Source: Bacteroidales bacterium
GTDB lineage: Bacteria > Bacteroidota > Bacteroidia > Bacteroidales > UBA12077
Direction of reading: 5' to 3'
NCBI GenBank assembly: GCA_028282785.1
Contig: JANQHE010000025.1
Location: 1 to 54,484 of the forward strand
DNA length: 54,484 nt
Shown here: positions 34,633 to 42,624 of the stretch, piece by piece
Layout of the letters: the number at the start of each line of letters is the position of its first letter
How positions within the stretch are numbered: position 1 is the stretch's first letter
Program-made: the position numbers and the translations under genes
Notes under the pieces: generated by a model
What the model saw: the letters and a program-made list of their open reading frames with translations, nothing else
The model's database searches: none
What the model was told of the DNA's origin: nothing

Positions 34633-36183
34633 CTAATCTTTAATAATTTCTCCGTTTTTATCAAAGAAATGGAATTCCAGAAGTTGATAAGAATTTGCAG
34701 ATTCTATCTTAATACTTTTCTTAAACTTAATAAGCCACTTAAAATTCTTAGAAAATAGTCCTTTTTTAAGATAACCTGCAATAAATGGGTGAACTTTTAA
34801 GGTAAGATTCTTATATTTCATTTCATTTACCAGGAAGCTCAAGTGATTTTCAATGTCATCAACCAGTAAAACACTAGGAGTAATTTCTCCTGTTCCCTTA
34901 CAGGTCGGGCATTTTTCCATCACTTCTAAGTTCAATTCAGGTCTTACGCGTTGTCGGGTAATCTGCATTAATCCAAACTTACTAAGTGGAAGTATGTTGT
35001 GTTTAGTACGATCTGAAGCCATCGCTTCTTTCATCTTTTCATAAACTCGTTGCTTATTTTCAGCATTGTGCATATCGATGAAATCAACAACAATTATTCC
35101 TCCCATATCGCGAAGTCGCAATTGGCGAGCAATTTCATTTGCAGCTGCTAAGTTTACTTCTAATGCATTTGATTCCTGATCTTCTCCTAATTTTGATCTG
35201 TTACCACTATTTACATCAATTACATGTAATGCTTCCGTATGCTCAATAATTAAATAGGCACCACTTTTAAAAGAAACCGTTTTCCCAAATGATGCTTTAA
35301 TCTGTTTATCAACACCATAGTGATCAAAGATAGGTTGTTCTCCTTCGAAAAGCTTTACTATTTTTCCTTTCTCAGGAGCTATAGTATGTATGTAATCCTT
35401 AAGTTCGCGATAAACTGTATCTTCGTTTACAAAAATATGATTAAATGAACCATTGAGCACATCACGAAGAACAGCAGAAGTTCTATTTAACTCACTTATA
35501 ACCAGGCGCGGTACATCACCGTGTGTTATTTTCTGAAATGCAGTTTCCCATTTTTGTACTAGCCCTCTTAACTCAGAGTCCAGTACGGCTACTTTTTTTC
35601 CTTCTGCAACTGTTCTTACAATTACACCATAATTTTTAAGCTTAATACTCTCAACAAGTTTTTTTAATCGTTTCTTTTCTTCAGGAGATTCAATTTTCTG
35701 AGAGATGGAAACTTTATTTGAGAAAGGAATTAAAACTAAATTTCTTCCGGCTATTGAAATTTCTGAACTTAATCGAGGGCCTTTTGTAGAAATAGGTTCC
35801 TTTGCTATCTGCACTAAAACTAACTGACCGGCTTTTAAAACATCGGTAATTTTACCATTCTTATCAATATCCGGTTCAATCTTAAGCTTAGGAACAGATG
35901 GAGCCTTTCCTTTTTTAGATAAAGATCCTTTAACAAATTTACTTAATGTTCTAAACTGAGGGCCTAAATCTAGATAGTGTAAAAAAGCATCCTTTTCATA
36001 ACCAACATCAATAAAAGCTGCGTTAAGTCCTGGCATTATCCTTTTTGCCTTGGCCAGGTAAATGTCTCCAACTGCAAACTGTAAATTTCTTTTTTCTTTA
36101 TTTAACTCAACAAGCTGCTTATTTTCTAATAAGGCTATGGCTATTTCAGAGGTGGTTACATCAATTACTAGTTCAGTGCTCAC
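34633..36183 (-). CDS. rng: Ribonuclease E/G family protein (RNase G)
   Basis: 516 residues, the size of RNase G. The S1-like RNA-binding part lies at the N-terminus (GDIYLAKAKRIMPGLNAAFIDVGYEKDAFLHYLDL). The catalytic DNase I-like part has IDVNSG and IIVVDFIDM, which carry the metal-binding aspartates. The zinc link is CPTCKGTGE. It has no long degradosome tail. It cuts single-stranded RNA in rRNA maturation and mRNA turnover. It is downstream of HU and the small mS38-like gene on the same strand. Confidence 0.95.
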   Translation of the reverse strand: MSTELVIDVTTSEIAIALLENKQLVELNKEKRNLQFAVGDIYLAKAKRIMPGLNAAFIDVGYEKDAFLHYLDLGPQFRTLSKFVKGSLSKKGKAPSVPKLKIEPDIDKNGKITDVLKAGQLVLVQIAKEPISTKGPRLSSEISIAGRNLVLIPFSNKVSISQKIESPEEKKRLKKLVESIKLKNYGVIVRTVAEGKKVAVLDSELRGLVQKWETAFQKITHGDVPRLVISELNRTSAVLRDVLNGSFNHIFVNEDTVYRELKDYIHTIAPEKGKIVKLFEGEQPIFDHYGVDKQIKASFGKTVSFKSGAYLIIEHTEALHVIDVNSGNRSKLGEDQESNALEVNLAAANEIARQLRLRDMGGIIVVDFIDMHNAENKQRVYEKMKEAMASDRTKHNILPLSKFGLMQITRQRVRPELNLEVMEKCPTCKGTGEITPSVLLVDDIENHLSFLVNEMKYKNLTLKVHPFIAGYLKKGLFSKNFKWLIKFKKSIKIESANSYQLLEFHFFDKNGEIIKD

Positions 36184-36292
36184 GTTTCCTACTTCAAATT
36201 TAGTAATACTAATTAGTTACATAAAACAATTTAAACCTAAAGAAGATATACTTCGATAGGTTCAAATTATTAAATAATAAGGATTATTAATC

Positions 36293-36382
36293 CTATTTCT
36301 TCTTGTGACGATTTTTTCTTAAGCGCTTTTTTCGCTTATGAGTTGCCATCTTATGTCTTTTTCTCTTCTTTCCGCTTGGCAT
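36293..36382 (-). CDS. 29-residue basic ribosomal-type protein (AURKAIP1/COX24 domain, mS38/bS22 family)
   Basis: A 29-codon gene, too short for most gene finders. It starts MPSGKKRKRHKMATHKRKK, ends in HKKK, and over half its residues are Lys or Arg. I recognise it as the short Bacteroidota form of the AURKAIP1/COX24 domain, shared with mitochondrial mS38 and mycobacterial bS22, which bind the small ribosomal subunit rRNA. That function is inferred from family membership. It lies between the HU gene (32 bp upstream) and rng (about 110 bp downstream), all on the minus strand. Confidence 0.8.
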   Translation of the reverse strand: MPSGKKRKRHKMATHKRKKRLRKNRHKKK

Positions 36383-36414
36383 AATCTCAATTATTTAATT
36401 TAAACTTATTCAAA

Positions 36415-36702
36415 TTAACGCTTAACGTTATTTTTTACCTTAGTTACAAATCTTTTTGAAGGCTTGAATGAAGGAATAAAGTGCTCTGGAATAATAATAG
36501 TAGTATTCTTAGAAATATTCCTAGCAGTTTTTTCAGCTCTCTTCTTAACGATAAAGCTACCAAAACCTCTTAAATAAACATTCTTGTCATTTACTAATGA
36601 ATCTTTTATAGTTTCCATGAATGCTTCCACTGTTTTTTGAACAGTTATTTTTTCGATTCCTGTGTTTTTTGAAATTTCGTTAACGATATCTGCTTTTGTC
36701 AT
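36415..36702 (-). CDS. HU-family DNA-binding protein
   Basis: 95 residues. It begins MTKADIVNEISKNTGI and has the HU/IHF arm region FGSFIVKKRAEKTARNISKNTTIIIP, ending FKPSKRFVTKVK. HU dimers bend and compact DNA in the nucleoid. It is the first gene of the group HU-mS38-like-rng and has a -7 box TATATTTG about 55 bp upstream on the minus strand. Confidence 0.95.
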   Translation of the reverse strand: MTKADIVNEISKNTGIEKITVQKTVEAFMETIKDSLVNDKNVYLRGFGSFIVKKRAEKTARNISKNTTIIIPEHFIPSFKPSKRFVTKVKNNVKR

Positions 36703-36755
36703 TTTTTAAAAACTTTAATTATCAATATTTTAGATCATTCACATAATTTGAACTG

Positions 36756-36763
36756 CAAATATA
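36756..36763 (-). promoter_or_regulatory. -7 promoter box TATATTTG of the HU gene
   Basis: On the minus strand it exactly matches TAnnTTTG, 54 bp before the HU start. No clear TTTG is seen at 19-21 bp, so the -33 part is weak. Confidence 0.5.
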
Positions 36764-36773
36764 AATGATTTCT

Positions 36774-36806
36774 TTTGATTAATAAAACACAATTCGGTTA
36801 AATTTG
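36774..36806 (+). promoter_or_regulatory. Bacteroidota-type promoter of mutY
   Basis: TTTG (36774-36777), a 21-bp spacer and TAAATTTG (36799-36806) match both halves of the phylum consensus TTTG-N19-21-TAnnTTTG, 34 bp upstream of mutY. It is the clearest promoter in the window. Confidence 0.75.
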
Positions 36807-36839
36807 TCAATTAATTGAAAATTATTTTGTTCGGTAATT

Positions 36840-37895
36840 ATGATGAATATAAGTGAAAGCCTTATACAGTGGTACTCACACAATAAAAGAGATCTTCCCT
36901 GGCGTGAAACAAAAAATCCTTATAATATCTGGGTTTCAGAAATTATACTTCAGCAAACCAGAGTAAATCAAGGTTTAAGTTATTACTATAAATTCATCGA
37001 AAGATTCCCTGACATAAAGATTCTATCGAAAGCTAAAATTGAAGATTTACTTAAGGTTTGGCAAGGTTTAGGCTATTATTCCAGGGCCAGGAATATGCAT
37101 TATACCGCTCAAAAAATAAGTTCCGAATACAATTGTCAGTTCCCTGCTAACTATTCTGAACTTTTAAAGTTAAAGGGTATTGGTGACTATACAGCTAGTG
37201 CAATTGCTTCTATTTCTTTTAATCAGCAAACTCCTGTTTTAGATGGAAATGTCTTTAGAGTAATTTCCCGGCTGTTTGGAATTTTTGAGTCAACACAAAC
37301 CAGCAAAGGAAGAAAGGTATTTAAACAAAAATTATTTGAACTAATACCTAAAAAAGATCCTGGGACTTTCAATCAAGCAATTATGGAATTTGGTGCTTTA
37401 CAATGTATTCCCAATAACCCTGATTGTACAAATTGTCCGCTAAATTCCATATGTTTTGCATATAATAACGATCTGGTCCCGGAGTTACCTCAAAAAAAAC
37501 AAAAAGTAAAAACGCAAACAAGATATTTCAACTATCTATACATAACAATTAATAAGCAAACTTTCGTGGAACAACGAACCGGTAATGATATCTGGAAATT
37601 ACTATATCAGTTGCCTATGATTGAATCAATTAAAAAGTTAACACTTCAGGAACTTGAACAAACCAATGAGTGGAAAGATTTATTCGAAGGCACTAATCCG
37701 GAAATTGACATAATTTTCATTGAAAAAAAACATATATTATCGCATCAAAAATTAAATACGATATTTTATAAAGTAAAGATCAATAAAACTAATCCTTACT
37801 TACTTAAAAAATATATGAAAATCGATATAGAACAACTCCCAACACTTGGAGTACCTAAACTTATTGAAAATTATTTCAAAGAAATTAACAAATAA
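36840..37895 (+). CDS. mutY: A/G-specific adenine DNA glycosylase MutY
   Basis: 351 residues, as usual. The catalytic residues are Glu34 (WVSEIILQQT) and Asp135 (VLDGNVFRVI), the helix-hairpin-helix is LKLKGIGDYTASAIA, and the 4Fe-4S ligands are Cys189, Cys196, Cys199 and Cys205. The C-terminal part is the 8-oxoG-recognising NUDIX-like domain. It removes adenine paired with 8-oxoguanine. A second ATG follows the first directly. The order mutY-ssb-gldE-gldD is typical of Bacteroidota. Confidence 0.96.
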   Translation: MMNISESLIQWYSHNKRDLPWRETKNPYNIWVSEIILQQTRVNQGLSYYYKFIERFPDIKILSKAKIEDLLKVWQGLGYYSRARNMHYTAQKISSEYNCQFPANYSELLKLKGIGDYTASAIASISFNQQTPVLDGNVFRVISRLFGIFESTQTSKGRKVFKQKLFELIPKKDPGTFNQAIMEFGALQCIPNNPDCTNCPLNSICFAYNNDLVPELPQKKQKVKTQTRYFNYLYITINKQTFVEQRTGNDIWKLLYQLPMIESIKKLTLQELEQTNEWKDLFEGTNPEIDIIFIEKKHILSHQKLNTIFYKVKINKTNPYLLKKYMKIDIEQLPTLGVPKLIENYFKEINK

Positions 37896-37932
37896 TTATA
37901 AGCTTTGGCTGTTTTTTAAAAATTTATACCTT

Positions 37933-37940
37933 TACATTTG
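37933..37940 (+). promoter_or_regulatory. -7 promoter box TACATTTG of ssb
   Basis: A perfect TAnnTTTG match 26 bp before the ssb ATG, in the gap after mutY. A TTTG lies at 37904-37907, but at 25 bp the spacing is longer than usual. Confidence 0.5.
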
Positions 37941-37965
37941 TATTAATCAAAAAAATAAAAATATT

Positions 37966-38385
37966 ATGGGAATTAACAAAGTTATCTTAGTGGGAAATGT
38001 TGGTAAAGACCCTGAAGTTCGTCATCTTGATAGTGGAGTTGCAGTAACAACTTTTCCTCTGGCAACAAGTGAAACTTACCGAAACAAAGAAGGCCAAAAG
38101 GTTACTAATACTGAATGGCACAACATTGTACTTTGGAGAGGTTTAGCCGAAATCGCTGAAAAGTATGTTAAAAAAGGTAATCCACTTTATATTGAAGGAA
38201 AGATCAGAACCAGATCATGGGATGATAAGGATGGAAACAAAAGATATACTACTGAAATTGTTGCAGATAATATGCAAATGCTAGGCTCTAAACAAAGTCA
38301 GGAAGAGGCAGCTACATCTACACCTGAAAGTAGTAATGGAATTGATATCGGAAACATCCCTGAAGAAGACGATTTACCATTTTAA
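37966..38385 (+). CDS. ssb: Single-stranded DNA-binding protein
   Basis: 139 residues from the ATG at 37966 (MGINKVILVGNVGKDPEVR), the standard start. The frame is open for 40 more codons, overlapping mutY, but that part has no family similarity. The OB-fold continues with EWHNIVLWRGLAEIAEKYVKKG and YIEGKIRTRSW. The acidic tip DDLPF at the end is the protein-interaction tail. It protects single-stranded DNA in replication and repair. Confidence 0.96.
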   Translation: MGINKVILVGNVGKDPEVRHLDSGVAVTTFPLATSETYRNKEGQKVTNTEWHNIVLWRGLAEIAEKYVKKGNPLYIEGKIRTRSWDDKDGNKRYTTEIVADNMQMLGSKQSQEEAATSTPESSNGIDIGNIPEEDDLPF

Positions 38386-38410
38386 TTTGTAGAACTTAAA
38401 CCATCTGCAG

Positions 38411-39733
38411 TTGGAGCTTTCAGAACCATTCCCGTTTATTTTGGTGCTTTTATCAAGAATTGTTATTCATTCTCTTGATATATTTTCTATTGTTAATATA
38501 TTAGTTGCAATTGTACTTTTACTCATTTCAGCTATGCTATCCGGTGCCGAGATAGCTTATTTTAGTCTTAAATCAGAAGATATAAAAGAAATAGAAAAAC
38601 AACCTGATGTTAGAAACCGGTTAACAATTCGTCATCTAAATAAACCAAAGAAATTTCTTGCAACAATTACTATTGCCAATGGCTTTGTAAATGTTTGTTT
38701 TATAATGGCAATGGGTATTTTATTAAATCGGATTTTTGATTTTACTAATTCTCCTGCTCTTGGATTTTTTATTCAGATTTCTTTTATAGCTTTTATACTA
38801 CTACTTTTTGGTGAAGTATTTCCTAAATTTTACGCAAAAAACAAACCTAAAAAGTTTGTACGCAGAACAGCTATTTTAATTATACTTTTTGATAAAATTC
38901 TCCATCCTTTTAGTAACCTAATGGTTAACACTACATCGATTATAGGGAAGAAATTAGCTAATATTAAACAAAACATTACCATTGATGACCTTTCTCAAGC
39001 CTTGAACCTTACAACTAATCAGATTACCGAAGATGAAAACATATTAAAAGGTATTGTAAAATTTGGTAATATAGATGCCAAAGAAATCATGAAATCCCGC
39101 GTTGATGTTTTTGCAGTTGAAGTTGAAACCAAATTTAAAGAACTGATTAGTTATATAATTGAATCCGGACATTCAAGAATTCCTGTTTATAGTGAAACTT
39201 TCGATAATGTCAAGGGAATTTTATTTATAAAAGACTTACTACCTCATTTTGATGAAAATGATGAATTTAAATGGCAATCGTTAATCAGACCTCCTTATTT
39301 TGTGCCTGAAAACAAAAAAATTAATGATCTACTTCAAGAGTTTCAAGCGAACAAAATCCATATGGCTATTGTAATAGATGAATATGGAGGAACAAGTGGC
39401 ATTGTTACTTTGGAAGATGTTCTTGAAGAGATTGTTGGTGAAATTACCGATGAATCTGACGAAGACGAAATCATATATTCTCAGGTAAATGAAAACACAT
39501 ATATTTTTGAAGGGAAAACTCTATTAAACGATTTTTTAAAAATCGTTGATATTGATGATGATCTATTTGAAGATATAAAAGGTGATGCGGATACTATAGC
39601 TGGTATTATTCTGGAATTAACCGGTGAAATACCTGCCAAAAACAAAAAAATTGATTTTAAAAATCTTACTTTTACCATCGAATCTGTAGATAAAAGAAGG
39701 ATTAAACAAATCAGGGTAACGATTAACAAATAA
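38411..39733 (+). CDS. gldE: Gliding motility-associated protein GldE (CNNM/CBS family)
   Basis: About 440 residues. No ATG precedes the first membrane segment (ILVAIVLLLISAMLSGAEIAYFSL), so I use the TTG at 38411. An in-frame TAG at 38390 limits further extension. A DUF21-like membrane part with three to four segments is followed by two CBS domains (about 210-340, with ESGHSRIPVYSE and IDEYGGTSGIVTLEDVLEEIVGEI) and a C-terminal CorC/HlyC domain. GldE works with GldD in flavobacterial gliding and type IX secretion. It lies 8 bp before gldD. Confidence 0.9.
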   Translation: MELSEPFPFILVLLSRIVIHSLDIFSIVNILVAIVLLLISAMLSGAEIAYFSLKSEDIKEIEKQPDVRNRLTIRHLNKPKKFLATITIANGFVNVCFIMAMGILLNRIFDFTNSPALGFFIQISFIAFILLLFGEVFPKFYAKNKPKKFVRRTAILIILFDKILHPFSNLMVNTTSIIGKKLANIKQNITIDDLSQALNLTTNQITEDENILKGIVKFGNIDAKEIMKSRVDVFAVEVETKFKELISYIIESGHSRIPVYSETFDNVKGILFIKDLLPHFDENDEFKWQSLIRPPYFVPENKKINDLLQEFQANKIHMAIVIDEYGGTSGIVTLEDVLEEIVGEITDESDEDEIIYSQVNENTYIFEGKTLLNDFLKIVDIDDDLFEDIKGDADTIAGIILELTGEIPAKNKKIDFKNLTFTIESVDKRRIKQIRVTINK

Positions 39734-39741
39734 TCAAATTA

Positions 39742-40329
39742 ATGCATATATCTCGTAGTTTAACATACATCGGTGTGTTTGCAATTGTTGGCTTAATTAC
39801 TTTAAGTGGATGTAAAAGAAACTACACTCCAAAACCAAGAGGATATTTTAGAATTGATTTACCGGAAAAGAGTTATACACATTTTGACACTACTTTTCCT
39901 TATACATTTGATTATCCTGTATATGCCAAGATTACAGAAGACAAAACCAAAGCGGCTGAAAAGTACTGGATAAATATTGAATATCCGGGCCTAAATGGAA
40001 AAATTCATGTCAGTTATAAAGATATTAATAATAACATTGAACAGATTCTTGAAGATACCAGGAAATTGGCTTATAAACATACAATAAAAGCAGATGCTAT
40101 AAATGAAAAAATGTTTATTAAACCGCAAAAAAATGTTTATGGTATTTTGTATGAGATCGAGGGTAATGCTGCTTCATCAGTGCAATTCTTTTTAACTGAC
40201 AGTACAGATCATTATTTGAGAGGAGCCCTGTATTTTAATGCTGCTCCTAATAAAGATTCATTAGCTCCTGTTTTGAACTTTATTAAAGAAGATATCATAA
40301 AACTAATTGAATCACTTGAGTGGAAATAA
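39742..40329 (+). CDS. gldD: Gliding motility lipoprotein GldD
   Basis: 195 residues. A lipoprotein signal ends at TLSGC. The following KPRGYFRIDLPEKSYTHFDTTFPYTFDYPVYAKI is the diagnostic GldD block. GldD is required for gliding and for type IX secretion in Flavobacterium, and its exact role is not known. It is encoded directly after gldE, with which it is thought to work. Confidence 0.92.
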   Translation: MHISRSLTYIGVFAIVGLITLSGCKRNYTPKPRGYFRIDLPEKSYTHFDTTFPYTFDYPVYAKITEDKTKAAEKYWINIEYPGLNGKIHVSYKDINNNIEQILEDTRKLAYKHTIKADAINEKMFIKPQKNVYGILYEIEGNAASSVQFFLTDSTDHYLRGALYFNAAPNKDSLAPVLNFIKEDIIKLIESLEWK

Positions 40330-40340
40330 CTTGATTGGAG

Positions 40341-40973
40341 ATGGGATTGATAATTAGAGAACATTTTAACGAGGACGTAGAATTCGGAATTTGGGAAATA
40401 ACTGAAGATTATGATACGTTAAGATCAAAACTAACCTTAGATGATAAAGATATAACCACTGTTGAAAGCTTTAAAAACCATCAGAGAAAGCTTGAGTGGT
40501 TAAGTGTAAGAACCTTACTTAAGGAAATGCTAGGTAAAGATGGAAAAATCGTTTATGGACCGGAACGGAAGCCTTATTTGCACAATAATTCATTTAACAT
40601 CAGTATATCACATTCCAAAAACTTTACCGCAATTTTAATGAGTAAAAAGAAAAGAGTCGGTCTGGATTTAGAATTTATGGCCAATAAAATTTTAAGGATT
40701 GCAGACAAATTCCTACGACCCGAAGAACTGGAACACATAGAAAAAGACCAAGAATTATATCATCTTTACTTACACTGGTGTGCAAAAGAAGCTCTTTATA
40801 AAATCTGTGATAAAGTTGATATAAACTTTGTGACGAATCTTAGTATTGAACCATTTAAACCAAAAGAAAAGGGTATTATTACAGGAACTGTAAATAACAG
40901 CTATATGAATGAAAAGTTTAGCTTAAATTATTTTACTATTAAGAATTATTCTATAGTTTGGTGCTACAAGTAG
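40341..40973 (+). CDS. 4'-phosphopantetheinyl transferase family protein
   Basis: About 210 residues. The ATG at 40341 is preferred over a TTG two codons upstream. Family motifs are the KPYLHNNSFNISISHSKNF block, VGLDLEFM (metal-binding Asp and Glu) and HWCAKEALYK. The enzyme transfers phosphopantetheine from CoA to acyl- or peptidyl-carrier proteins in the cytoplasm. It is the Sfp-like type, wider in substrate than AcpS. It follows gldD by 11 bp and is probably in the same operon. Confidence 0.9.
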   Translation: MGLIIREHFNEDVEFGIWEITEDYDTLRSKLTLDDKDITTVESFKNHQRKLEWLSVRTLLKEMLGKDGKIVYGPERKPYLHNNSFNISISHSKNFTAILMSKKKRVGLDLEFMANKILRIADKFLRPEELEHIEKDQELYHLYLHWCAKEALYKICDKVDINFVTNLSIEPFKPKEKGIITGTVNNSYMNEKFSLNYFTIKNYSIVWCYK

Positions 40974-41027
40974 AATCCCACTTTAACAAATTTTACTATC
41001 TTTAGTTCATTAAGGAAATTTCAAAAA

Positions 41028-41756
41028 ATGATCTCAGATTTTATCAGTACAAGTATTACCAATAAAAAGAGGCTCTTTGCTCTATTAATTGATCCTGATA
41101 AACACACATCTGAATCTCTTTTTGATATTTGTAAAAATGCTAATGACGCCAGAGTTGATTTAATTTTTGTTGGTGGAAGTTTGTTAAATAATAACATTGA
41201 TTCATCTATAGAATTTATTAAATCCCACACTAAAATTCCAGCTTTACTCTTTCCGGGCAATCTACTGCAAATATCTGATAAGGCTGATGGAATTCTTCTT
41301 TTATCTTTAATTTCCGGTAGAAACCCTGATTTATTGATTGGAAATCATGTAATAGCGTCTTCTCACATCAAGAGAAGCAATTTAGAAGTTTTACCAACTG
41401 GTTATATATTGATAGAAGGTGGAAAAACAACTTCGGTTGAATACATGAGTAATACAAAACCAATTCCTGCTGATAAAACGGATATCGCCATTGCAACTGC
41501 AATTGCTGGCGAAATGCTAGGTTTAAAATATATTTATTTGGAAGCAGGAAGTGGAGCAAACAATTCGGTAAATCTGGAAATGATAGAGAATGTAAAGAAA
41601 AACATTAATATTCCATTAATGGTTGGTGGAGGATTTAGAACAGAAGATGATATTAAAAAGGCTGTAACAGCTGGTGCTGATATTATTGTGGTTGGTACGG
41701 CATTAGAACAAAAACCCCAATTATTACCATTTCTGGTAAAAGCTTGTCATAATTAA
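41028..41756 (+). CDS. Geranylgeranylglyceryl phosphate synthase-like protein (GGGPS/PcrB family)
   Basis: 242 residues with the TIM-barrel of the GGGPS family: FALLIDPDK, DLIFVGGSLL, PTGYILIEGGKTTSVEYMSN, KYIYLEAGSGAN, and MVGGGFRTEDDIKKAVTAGADIIVVGTALE. Family members join a polyprenyl chain to glycerol-1-phosphate, which is the first archaeal ether-lipid step. The Bacteroidota group has this activity without a known archaeal-type lipid product. The physiological role here is open. It stands behind the PPTase gene. Confidence 0.9.
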   Translation: MISDFISTSITNKKRLFALLIDPDKHTSESLFDICKNANDARVDLIFVGGSLLNNNIDSSIEFIKSHTKIPALLFPGNLLQISDKADGILLLSLISGRNPDLLIGNHVIASSHIKRSNLEVLPTGYILIEGGKTTSVEYMSNTKPIPADKTDIAIATAIAGEMLGLKYIYLEAGSGANNSVNLEMIENVKKNINIPLMVGGGFRTEDDIKKAVTAGADIIVVGTALEQKPQLLPFLVKACHN

Positions 41757-41827
41757 TTTCTTAAATTCTTAACAAAATTATAGAAATATTTAATCTCTTT
41801 CTTCGTTTAGATTAAACCAATAATATT

Positions 41828-41863
41828 ATTTGTAGTCTATAGTTTGTATGCATTACTACAAAT
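41828..41863. promoter_or_regulatory. 9-bp inverted repeat before the NUMOD4 gene, possible operator
   Basis: ATTTGTAGT (41828-41836) and ACTACAAAT (41855-41863) are perfect complements separated by 18 bp. The second arm ends 12 bp before the ATG. It could bind a dimeric regulator, perhaps the NUMOD4 protein itself. This is an inference. Confidence 0.4.
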
Positions 41864-41875
41864 GTATCTTTAAGA

Positions 41876-42442
41876 ATGAACAATCGAAATTTGAATACCG
41901 TACATCAAGAACTTATTGATGAAGTTTGGAAACCATTACAAATTGAAGGAATGGCTGCAAACGAAAAATATGCCATATCTAATTATGGCAGAATAAAAAG
42001 TTATAAGGTAAATAAAACCGAAGGTTCTATCATAAAAGGATCTACTTTAAAAGGTTATAATATTTTAAATATTAAGTTAGAAACTGAAAAAAGAACAACA
42101 AAGTATATACACAAATTAGTTGCTGAGACTTTCATTCCTCGAGATAATGATCTTCAAAATTATGTTATACATCTTGATTTTGATAAAAGTAATAACCATA
42201 TTGATAATTTAAAATGGGTAACACAGGAAACAATGTTTGCACATCAGAAGATCAATCCAAACTATAAACGTGGTGCTATTAATTATGCTAAGTTAACAGA
42301 GACCGATGTAATACGTTTAAAGAAAAAGCTTAAGCGGGGAAAAAACAAATTATATAAACTGGCTAAGGAATTTGGAATAACCCACACCCAATTAAACAGG
42401 ATAAGACGAGGCGAAAATTGGGGGCACATTCAAATAGATTAA
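41876..42442 (+). CDS. NUMOD4/HNH-type protein with C-terminal HTH
   Basis: 188 residues. The NUMOD4 motif at about 17-45 (VWKPLQIEGMAANEKYAISNYGRIKS) is followed by an HNH_3-like region at 90-124 (His99, Asn107, Asn111, NLKWVT). The usual Asn after the WVT block is replaced in TQETMFAHQ. The C-terminus (about 140-185) ends in a helix-turn-helix, YKLAKEFGITHTQLNRIRRG. Such proteins are known as homing endonucleases of introns and phages. Here it stands alone between chromosomal genes, with no intron nearby, so it may be a domesticated DNA-binding protein. Confidence 0.75.
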   Translation: MNNRNLNTVHQELIDEVWKPLQIEGMAANEKYAISNYGRIKSYKVNKTEGSIIKGSTLKGYNILNIKLETEKRTTKYIHKLVAETFIPRDNDLQNYVIHLDFDKSNNHIDNLKWVTQETMFAHQKINPNYKRGAINYAKLTETDVIRLKKKLKRGKNKLYKLAKEFGITHTQLNRIRRGENWGHIQID

Positions 42443-42478
42443 ATTATTTCAAGATAAGAGGTTATCAGTAATCTTCAT

Positions 42479-42572
42479 GCTAATCTCAGAAGCACTCTTC
42501 TTTGTAATGTAGGATTCTTCAAAGAGATTTAATATAAAATATATTAAAAAGCTTTTTGAGATTAGCTTTTAA
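42479..42572 (+). other. Structured RNA region, possible complex terminator
   Basis: The outer arms GCTAATCTCAGAAGC (42479-42493) and GCTTTTTGAGATTAGC (42551-42566) pair over about 15 bases with one bulge. The 57-nt loop holds a further stem (TCTTTG with CAAAGA) and an A+T stem. A T-rich run follows. It lies after the NUMOD4 gene and could end its transcript. Confidence 0.5.
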
Positions 42573-42624
42573 TTTTTTAGGATATTTTTTTGTATCTTGG
42601 ATTCTAAAATTTAACCCGAGACCA

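Noticed and set aside
37846-37965. 40-codon upstream extension of ssb
   Set aside because: It overlaps mutY, covers the -7 box TACATTTG and has no SSB similarity.
42556-42624. Extension of the SOS1-like antiporter to 42556
   Set aside because: The added 23 codons fall inside the right arm of the RNA structure, and the signal peptide begins at 42625.
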